Below, piece by piece: positions 25,348-31,969 of a stretch of 64,000 bases of DNA. A program made the position numbers and the translations under genes. Below the pieces are notes generated by a model that was not told the origin of the DNA, ran no database searches, and saw nothing but the letters and a program-made list of their open reading frames with translations. Positions within the stretch are counted from its first letter, which is position 1. Each line of letters starts with the position of its first letter. The DNA is from Chitinophaga sp. HK235 (GTDB lineage Bacteria > Bacteroidota > Bacteroidia > Chitinophagales > Chitinophagaceae), in contig NZ_CP073766.1 in the NCBI RefSeq assembly GCF_018255755.1, positions 3,348,001 to 3,412,000 of the forward strand. Reading direction: 5' to 3'.

Positions 25348-26148
25348 TCACACAACCTGAAGACTGCCCATACCGGCGCTGTTATACACGCCGGCCCCAG
25401 CATCCGCCAGGAGCCTCAGCGCCTGGCCGCCTGCTTTAACTTTGAGCCGGAAGTTGGTATAACCGCGGATTTTGGTCTCCTGTGGTGTATCTGCCTTGAT
25501 GGTGATTAAACGGGATTTGGGAGGATTGTCCATCAACACCACTTCTACACTGACAGGTCCAAATACGCTATCAGCCTGTTCTTCACCATACAGGGTGATA
25601 AATTTCTCCCGCCAGTTGTATACCAGTTGTTTTACAAAATCGGGGTGGCTCGGCGACAGAAAGTCGTAATACCCCCGGTCATTTTTAGAGCCGCATACCA
25701 GAGGAGAAAACGGTTGCAGCAATACTTCCCGGATTTCACTGTCCGGGATGTCTTCCAGTTGTGAGGGCACCGCCTGTACCGCAGCTACGTTAAAAACGCC
25801 TTTGCTGCGCCGGTCGCCGATCTCAAAGATCTCATTCAGAAACAGTCCCCGGATAAAATTCTCTGCCGCCTGCGGCAGATGGAAAGAGATCGTAAAAACC
25901 GCCTCCCTGGATAAAAGGCGGAACCTGTCGCCCTCTATCCGGAAAGCCGTCCTGATCTCTGAAAAAGAAAACAGTTTGAATACTTTGAGGGAACCTGGCC
26001 GGGAATAGCCTTTCTCATGCAGAAAAGCGGCGTATTCTTCATCAGCCTGATGTAATATTTTAAATATCACTGCCGATAAGGCATAGGGGTAATTAATGGG
26101 AATGACTGTTTCCTGGTGTACTGCCAATAGTTTGATTCTAAAACGCAT
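25348..26148 (-). CDS. cas6: Cas6 crRNA-processing endoribonuclease
   Basis: First gene of the cas operon, 266 residues. The N-terminal ferredoxin-like strand RFRIKLLAVHQETVIPINYPYALSAVIFKIL is typical of Cas6, and the C-terminal end VYNSAGMGSLQVV matches the G-rich loop (G-x-G-x5-G-x-G type) of the family. It would cut the repeat RNA to give AATTGAAA-type 5' handles. ATG at 26148 begins the conserved strand. With an array of only about four decayed repeats, its present substrate is very limited. Confidence 0.9.
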   Translation of the reverse strand: MRFRIKLLAVHQETVIPINYPYALSAVIFKILHQADEEYAAFLHEKGYSRPGSLKVFKLFSFSEIRTAFRIEGDRFRLLSREAVFTISFHLPQAAENFIRGLFLNEIFEIGDRRSKGVFNVAAVQAVPSQLEDIPDSEIREVLLQPFSPLVCGSKNDRGYYDFLSPSHPDFVKQLVYNWREKFITLYGEEQADSVFGPVSVEVVLMDNPPKSRLITIKADTPQETKIRGYTNFRLKVKAGGQALRLLADAGAGVYNSAGMGSLQVV

Positions 26149-26601
26149 GTTTATAAATGAATAATGCTTGCTGCCATGACAGCAAATACGATTAAACAAT
26201 TAGTTCACGCTCTACCAACTACGTTTCCCCTCATTAAGTACTATCTGTCAGCAAAAAAAAGTTAGTGATACAGTACAATGACCCTTGGAAAGAAGGGGCA
26301 TTTACACCCTCTGGCGGGCATATATTACCACTCACAGGCCACCATACCGGCCGATGCCATTCCCTCTTCCGCAGCCATCAGCGGTCTGTCCCCCTTTAAA
26401 AACCTGCAACGGAATAACTGCGGCTATTTTGCGGCGCAATCTTAATTTTAGGTGCGCCCGTTTTGCCCTGCCAACTATCCCGGCCTTTGACTGCCAACGT
26501 GAGCATATTGATCCGTGAAGACTATTTACCACCGGTACAGGAACCAAGCACCTAACGTACGCACCTATCCCCGCATTTATAACAATTAAATATTCAGTTT
26601 T
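26149..26601. other. Divergent intergenic region, 453 bp
   Basis: This gap separates cas6 (minus) from the terpene synthase (plus) and should hold both promoters. I looked for CRISPR repeats and a leader here and found none. On the cas6 side an A-run lies at 26255-26262; the last 30 bp before the synthase are AT-rich. I see no gene of normal composition and no clear promoter consensus. Confidence 0.4.
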
Positions 26602-27561
26602 ATGGAAACAACAACACTTCCGGGGCTGTACTGCCCCTTCCCGGGAAAACTCAACCCATTGGTAACAAAAGCAGACAGGCATACTGTTGCCTGGGTCCGG
26701 AAATTCGGGCTGGACAATGGCTCCGGCCAGTGGCATCTTTACCAGGAACAAAAATTCACCTGGATGGTGGCGCGTATGTTCCCCAATGCCGACCTCTTCC
26801 GTCTTTGTATTGCGGCGGATTTCAACACCCTGCTCTTTTTGTGGGATGATGAAATAGACCGTATCACGCTCAACGACCCCGGTACCAGTTTTGCAACACT
26901 GGCGGCCAGCATGATCGGCATCCTCAAAGGGAAATATGTGGCCACTCCACATCAGGACCCGCCACTGTTACTGGCCATGCAGGACATCTGGCAGCGGATG
27001 CAGCAGATAGGCCCTGTAACCTGGCAGGAGCGCTTTACCACCAGCCTTCAGGCCGCATTTATGTCCAACAGCTGGCGTATGCAAAATGTCACGGCTACCG
27101 ACAGCATCTCTCTGGAAGATTATATGCTGCACCGCCCGGGCATCGGCGGGGCCAACTTCTTCCTCGACCTGGCAGAAATCATGGAAAGCGTACACCTGCC
27201 CTCCGCCTGGTACCACGATCCCCTCATCAAAGAACTGGGCCTGCTCTGCAGCCGCACCATCTGCTGGGCCAACGACCTCTTCTCCTACACCAAGGAACTG
27301 GAGCAGGGCGACGAACTCAACCTCGTGATGATGATCAAAAACAAAAAACAGCTGGCACTGGAAAACGCTGTCCACGAAGCCGCTGCCATCCATGACAACG
27401 AAGTGCGGCAGTTTCTGCAAACAGCGGAAATGTTGCTCTCACTCAGCTCCCGGCACGACGCCGCGCTGCTGGACCGTTATATCCTTATGCTGGAACATAT
27501 GATGGAAGGAAATATCTCCTGGAGCACCAGGGATACCAGCCGTTATGGCATGTTGGTATAA
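26602..27561 (+). CDS. Class I terpene synthase (sesquiterpene-cyclase type)
   Basis: A 319-residue cytosolic enzyme of the bacterial class I terpenoid cyclase family, expected to ionise a prenyl diphosphate and cyclise it. The aspartate-rich motif is DDEID at residues 82-86. The NSE/DTE motif is NDLFSYTKE at 224-232. Arg178 in HRPG is at the place of the diphosphate-sensing arginine, and the downstream metal-site partner is in the C-terminal SRYG segment (Arg-Tyr pair), the usual RY element. No prenyltransferase, P450 or other tailoring gene lies next to it, so the product cannot be predicted. The gene ends in a hairpin shared with the convergent kinase. Confidence 0.9.
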   Translation: METTTLPGLYCPFPGKLNPLVTKADRHTVAWVRKFGLDNGSGQWHLYQEQKFTWMVARMFPNADLFRLCIAADFNTLLFLWDDEIDRITLNDPGTSFATLAASMIGILKGKYVATPHQDPPLLLAMQDIWQRMQQIGPVTWQERFTTSLQAAFMSNSWRMQNVTATDSISLEDYMLHRPGIGGANFFLDLAEIMESVHLPSAWYHDPLIKELGLLCSRTICWANDLFSYTKELEQGDELNLVMMIKNKKQLALENAVHEAAAIHDNEVRQFLQTAEMLLSLSSRHDAALLDRYILMLEHMMEGNISWSTRDTSRYGMLV

Positions 27562-27576
27562 CAAACAGTCAATCAT

Positions 27577-27641
27577 GAATAACGAATTGCGGGCGAAGCT
27601 GCGAATCCTCACTTCGCATTTTTGTTCGCAATTCGTGATTC
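27577..27641. terminator. Nested hairpins between convergent genes
   Basis: An outer stem (27577-27591 with 27627-27641, 14 of 15 pairs) encloses an inner stem GCGAAG/CTTCGC (27593-27598 with 27612-27617) and a short T-run. It lies just after the terpene synthase stop. Because the kinase stop (27609-27611) is inside it, the last kinase codons are part of the stem. Confidence 0.65.
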
Positions 27642-29399
27642 GTATTTTATCATGAGGTCGTTCAGGGCTTTCAGGTCAATCGGTTTGGTCATGAAACCAT
27701 TGGCACCGGCTTTCAGTAAATCACCAATAGAAGTTTCGGCGGCATCGCCGGAAACCGCGATAACAATGGCATTGCGGACCACCGGCATACTGTGCAGAAC
27801 AGCCAGCGTATCCTTTCCGTTCATGTCCGGCATATGGGAGTCAAGAAAAATAATGTCAGGATGCAGACTGTCCGCCAGTTTCACGCCTTCTTCCCCACTC
27901 AGCGCCGACACCACTTCACACTCCATCCGCTCCAGGAACCTGGACAATATCATGTTGCTCATTTCATTATCATCTATCACCAGCGCTTTCACTCCCTTGA
28001 AAGACCGGATGGTAAGCTGTTTCGATACAGACGCCTCCGCCACCTTTTCTTCTGCGGCCACCAGCGGTAATGTCAAGGTAAATACGGACCCTTCCCCTTG
28101 CTTGCTGGCTACCGATACCGTGCCTCCCATCAGTTCCGCAAAACGCTGCACAATAGGCAGTCCCAGCCCGGTACCGCCAAAAGCATGCTGCTCAGACACA
28201 TACGGCGAAAAAATAGTGGAGAGTCTTTCTTCCGGAATACCAGCTCCGCTGTCTTTTACATGCAGCTGCCAATCAGGCAATGCCTGGTTGATCTGCACCG
28301 TTACCGTACTGCCTGCATGTGTAAACTTAATAGCGTTAAACAGCAGGTTATTAAGTACCTGTGTTAATTTAATTTTATCCCCTTCAATCAGGGCAGGCAT
28401 CCCCGGCTCAATCTCCAGCGCAATCTGCACATCCCGTACATTAGCGATATACTGGTAAATACTCGTGGTTTCCGCTGCCCATTCCCGCAAATTAAAAGTA
28501 CTGGTTTCGAGTTGAGGGGTAACACCTTCCTCCAGCCGGTGATGCTCAAGATTGTTGTTAAGAATCTGCAGCACATTATGGGAAGCGGAATACAGATGCT
28601 CCACAGAAGATTTTAATTCGGGATATTTATCACTCTGCTGCACTTTCATCAGCAGGTCCTGCGTGATACCATATACAGCGTTAAAAGGATTCCTCATCTC
28701 ATGAGAGGTTTCCATCGCCTGACGACGACTGTCTTTGTCTGCTTTTTCCAGGGCTGCCGCTTTCCGTTGCAACAAAACATTCTTTCGTTTCAGCCCGCGC
28801 ACATAGATGTAAATCGTGATCACATCCAGCACCAGGATGGCCGGAATGGATACCCAGCGGATCAGGAACTGATCGGAAAGTGACAGATCCAGCGGCTGTA
28901 TAACGTTGTAATAATAATTCAGCTCACACAGTATCAGACATAGTACAGAGATAGTGATACTGACAGATATCAGCAGTGGCTTGCCCTGAAAAACAGTCAG
29001 GGCGGCACCTACGAGGAAAAAGAACAGTAAATGAACTTCCGCTACCATCCCCATCAGTATGCTGAAATAAACGATGGAAGTATTGTGAAGCAGGGCGGTG
29101 AGGATAGCTGCTGTGTTATGCAGCCGGAAGTGGTTAAACAATAACACCACTACAAACAACAGGGCTTCAACGTAGGCGGGGAGTAATATCCGGATGTTGC
29201 CGGTAAGATAATAAATCGCAGTGCCAAAAATCAGACATAATACGATGGAAGCCAGACTAAGTGTATTGATGATACTGACTCGTTTCTTCTCTTCTCCTTC
29301 CAGTTGAGCAGTCCCTGTATGTATAATTCCCCGCACCAGAAGCGCAGGATGGAATAATCTAGAATAGGTCATTGGGATATCGGTTTGCTGAGAAAACAT
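27609..29399 (-). CDS. Hybrid histidine kinase with C-terminal receiver
   Basis: A 596-residue sensor kinase. About six membrane helices fill residues 45-200, with no large periplasmic sensor domain, so the signal is probably sensed in or near the membrane. HisKA: phospho-acceptor His233 in TSHEMRNP. HATPase: NLLFNAIKFTH (N box), DSGAGIPEE (G1) and GGTGLGLPIV (G2). Receiver: acidic IDDN, Asp520 in FLDSHMPD and Lys572 in TKP. No output domain and no adjacent response regulator, so phosphate probably moves to an unlinked partner. Start at 29399 gives nine extra residues over ATG 29372; either is possible. Confidence 0.92.
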   Translation of the reverse strand: MFSQQTDIPMTYSRLFHPALLVRGIIHTGTAQLEGEEKKRVSIINTLSLASIVLCLIFGTAIYYLTGNIRILLPAYVEALLFVVVLLFNHFRLHNTAAILTALLHNTSIVYFSILMGMVAEVHLLFFFLVGAALTVFQGKPLLISVSITISVLCLILCELNYYYNVIQPLDLSLSDQFLIRWVSIPAILVLDVITIYIYVRGLKRKNVLLQRKAAALEKADKDSRRQAMETSHEMRNPFNAVYGITQDLLMKVQQSDKYPELKSSVEHLYSASHNVLQILNNNLEHHRLEEGVTPQLETSTFNLREWAAETTSIYQYIANVRDVQIALEIEPGMPALIEGDKIKLTQVLNNLLFNAIKFTHAGSTVTVQINQALPDWQLHVKDSGAGIPEERLSTIFSPYVSEQHAFGGTGLGLPIVQRFAELMGGTVSVASKQGEGSVFTLTLPLVAAEEKVAEASVSKQLTIRSFKGVKALVIDDNEMSNMILSRFLERMECEVVSALSGEEGVKLADSLHPDIIFLDSHMPDMNGKDTLAVLHSMPVVRNAIVIAVSGDAAETSIGDLLKAGANGFMTKPIDLKALNDLMIKYESRIANKNAK

Positions 29400-29469
29400 T
29401 CTCCACTGAAAACATCACATCCTTATTTTTTACGAAATTAAACACAAATCGCCGTATAAAAATAAAATG

Positions 29470-29477
29470 TATTTTTG
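29470..29477 (+). promoter_or_regulatory. -7 element for the lipoprotein/ABC operon
   Basis: TATTTTTG fits TAnnTTTG exactly and lies 21 bp before the ATG at 29499. The upstream region is AT-rich but shows no clear -33 TTTG. Confidence 0.45.
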
Positions 29478-29498
29478 TAATATATTTTTAACTTATTC

Positions 29499-29891
29499 AT
29501 GAAGAAAGGATTATTCTATGCCCTGCTGCTGGCGGCCGCTCCGCTTGCTGCCAGCTGTCAGACTTATAAGGCCCCAACCAGCCAGAACCAATATTATCTT
29601 GCTACCATCAAAGGGATCAGTTACACTTACAAAAACGGCGTTGTTACTGTAAAAAACAACGGTCTCTACAATATCGGAACCCTGCTTATCAGCGCTGTCT
29701 CCACGGAAGATAAGGAACTCTATGGTGTAGCCGTGTTTGACGAAGGGTTCCTTAAGGGAGAAACCCTGAAAACAACCGTGTACTTCACCCGCGGCCTTGA
29801 TAACGACCAGGAAGTTCCCCTGAAAGATATCAACGAAAAAAAACTCGTCTTCTCAATCGATAAAGCAACAAGAGCAGGCGGGGCTAAATAA
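29499..29891 (+). CDS. Small secreted lipoprotein of unknown function
   Basis: I do not recognise a family. The 130-residue product has a signal sequence with a lipobox-like AASC at residues 17-20, so it is probably an acylated envelope protein. The mature part is predicted all-beta by its pattern (YYLATIKGISYTYKNGVVTVKNNG, in segments) and may form an immunoglobulin-like sandwich. It starts a three-gene unit, 7 bp before an ABC ATPase. A role as periplasmic accessory of that transporter is possible. Confidence 0.75.
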   Translation: MKKGLFYALLLAAAPLAASCQTYKAPTSQNQYYLATIKGISYTYKNGVVTVKNNGLYNIGTLLISAVSTEDKELYGVAVFDEGFLKGETLKTTVYFTRGLDNDQEVPLKDINEKKLVFSIDKATRAGGAK

Positions 29892-29898
29892 GCTGCCT

Positions 29899-30654
29899 AT
29901 GATCACATTACAAGGTGTCTCGAAAAGTTTCCAGCGTAAACTGGTACTGGACGACATCCATCTCACAGTTCAACCCCATGACATCTGTTGTCTGTTAGGC
30001 AAAAACGGTGCCGGTAAAAGCACCCTTATCAACATCATCGCCCGGCTTATATCCCAGGACAAGGGAGCGGTGTTGATTAAAGGCCAGGTGTTTGATGACA
30101 ACAAAATTCTTATCAAGGAAAAAATCGGTCTCGTCAGTCAGTTCGACTATCTGATAGAGCAGCTCACTGGCTACCAGTACCTGGAATTCAGTGGACTGCT
30201 CTACAAAATGAAGCCCGCCGATATCAAAGAAAGAATCAACAGCCTGTCCCTCTTCTTCTTCGAAAACACCACCGACATTCACCAAGTTATCAAGGGCTAT
30301 TCTTCCGGCATGCGCATGAAACTCAACATCATGGCAGCCCTTCTCCACAAGCCCGATATACTATTGCTGGATGAACCCTTTGCCAACCTCGACCCCGTGA
30401 CCTGTCATAAACTCGCCGGCTTCCTGCAGGAGTTTGCAGCAGCTCCTGGCAAACTGGTGATCATCTCCTCTCATGATCTGCTGTATGTGGATAAAATTGC
30501 TACCCGCATCTGTGTGCTGCACGACAAAAAAGTAGTGTTTGATGGTGATAAGGAAAGCTTTACCAATGGCGGTGCCAAAGAACTCGACAAACAATTGCTC
30601 GAACTGATCAATCCTGCCGGCATCAACACGGCTTCGCTGAACTGGTTAACCTGA
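29899..30654 (+). CDS. ABC transporter ATPase
   Basis: A 251-residue ATP-binding subunit with Walker A GKNGAGKST, Q-loop VSQFDYLIEQLTG, signature YSSGMRMKL (the SSGM variant of LSGGQ), Walker B ILLLDEPFANLDP and H-loop SSHDLLYVDK. This form is common in exporters of the CcmA/NatA type. The only membrane partner nearby is the polytopic protein starting 7 bp downstream. Confidence 0.92.
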   Translation: MITLQGVSKSFQRKLVLDDIHLTVQPHDICCLLGKNGAGKSTLINIIARLISQDKGAVLIKGQVFDDNKILIKEKIGLVSQFDYLIEQLTGYQYLEFSGLLYKMKPADIKERINSLSLFFFENTTDIHQVIKGYSSGMRMKLNIMAALLHKPDILLLDEPFANLDPVTCHKLAGFLQEFAAAPGKLVIISSHDLLYVDKIATRICVLHDKKVVFDGDKESFTNGGAKELDKQLLELINPAGINTASLNWLT

Positions 30655-30661
30655 ACTCAAT

Positions 30662-31969
30662 ATGAGACTGTTACTTTACCTGCTGAAAGCCCGCTGGGGC
30701 AACTTTATCCGTGAATGCGACAAACCTGCTACCCTCATGGCACGGCTGGCCATACTACTGGGGGCGGGTTTTAATACCGTTATCATTAGCCTGATACTAA
30801 CGAATCCCAATCAGACCAAACTGACATGGTTTACCCTTGCGATATTTGCACTCCCGCTTGGTTGTCTTTTTTTTCCTGCCTACCAGCACAAGGTAAACTT
30901 ATTCCGCCCTGCTGATCCGCTGAGTTTTACACAGCGGGCCTGTATAGCAGCCGGCTACCACCTTGTCTCGCCGTTTTATGCACTGATAACCTCCTGCTTG
31001 TTGCTCATGCCGCTGATAAGCCAGCAATTCACCTTATTCAATACACTCAACACCATCGGAGTACTGGCGGCATCAGGTGTTTTCTGTCTGTTGCTGCAAA
31101 CGGCGTTCTACACCCGCAAACATATTGGCATTGCTTTTATCATCTTTATACTGACAGGTATACTTATCGTGTATACCTCTCCGTTATCTTTTCTGCTATT
31201 GCCACTGGCCTTACTGATATGGATTATATGGCAAAACAAAGTAAAGGAAGAACCCGCCGACACAGGAGATAATAAACTATACAGCACTTCCGGCACGGCC
31301 AGTGTTTACAGTTATGTGATCAGGATTTACGGCAAAACCAGACCGATTATCATTCCGTTGATCATGGGCCTGGTGTTTAAAACATTGTTTATGGTGATGG
31401 CGATAGGCACACAGCATAAACATAAAGAACCTTTTCCAGGCAAGGGTTACATTGTATACATGTTGTGCAGTAGCCTGATTATCTTCACTTATGTGCATAA
31501 CAATATCTGGGGACATATCTATCGTACTTATCAACATTTGCTGATGACCAGAAATCCAAGGTTGATGTTCAAGATATATCTGTCGCTGCTGATTGTTCCG
31601 GTCAGTATAGATATAATCGTATCTGTTCCGTTGTTTCTGACATTATCGACAAGCCTTGTTCAGTTCCGGGATATGATCATCTATTATTTCATAACCCTGG
31701 GATGGCTGACGATACTGGGTTTTCATGCATCCAACAACAAACCGGAGGAAGTTACACAGGCTATTAATTTCAAAACCCTGCGGACCAATACACCACTGGG
31801 ATTTAATCTGGTGGGCATGGCCCTTAGCCTGGCGATGGCTTATGTAACACTTAATGGATATAGCCTGTACGTATTTCCGGCGGCGGCCCTTCTCTGTGCC
31901 TATGTTTACTATCGGCTGCTCACGGTACCAACAGCTCCCGTTACCGGCGATTTGCCCCATTCATCCTGA
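30662..31969 (+). CDS. Polytopic membrane protein, probable ABC permease partner
   Basis: A 435-residue protein with about ten to twelve hydrophobic helices and no recognisable named domain. Its position, directly after an ABC ATPase with 7 bp spacing, makes it the likely transmembrane subunit, like the large ABC-2-type permeases of Bacteroidota that lack clear motifs. No long extracytoplasmic domain is seen. The last 61 bases overlap the 3' end of the convergent GH28-type gene. Confidence 0.8.
   Translation: MRLLLYLLKARWGNFIRECDKPATLMARLAILLGAGFNTVIISLILTNPNQTKLTWFTLAIFALPLGCLFFPAYQHKVNLFRPADPLSFTQRACIAAGYHLVSPFYALITSCLLLMPLISQQFTLFNTLNTIGVLAASGVFCLLLQTAFYTRKHIGIAFIIFILTGILIVYTSPLSFLLLPLALLIWIIWQNKVKEEPADTGDNKLYSTSGTASVYSYVIRIYGKTRPIIIPLIMGLVFKTLFMVMAIGTQHKHKEPFPGKGYIVYMLCSSLIIFTYVHNNIWGHIYRTYQHLLMTRNPRLMFKIYLSLLIVPVSIDIIVSVPLFLTLSTSLVQFRDMIIYYFITLGWLTILGFHASNNKPEEVTQAINFKTLRTNTPLGFNLVGMALSLAMAYVTLNGYSLYVFPAAALLCAYVYYRLLTVPTAPVTGDLPHSS

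Noticed and set aside
26149..26601. Search for a CRISPR leader or second array upstream of cas6
   Set aside because: No copy of TTTCAATTCC or its complement and no regularly spaced repeats were found.
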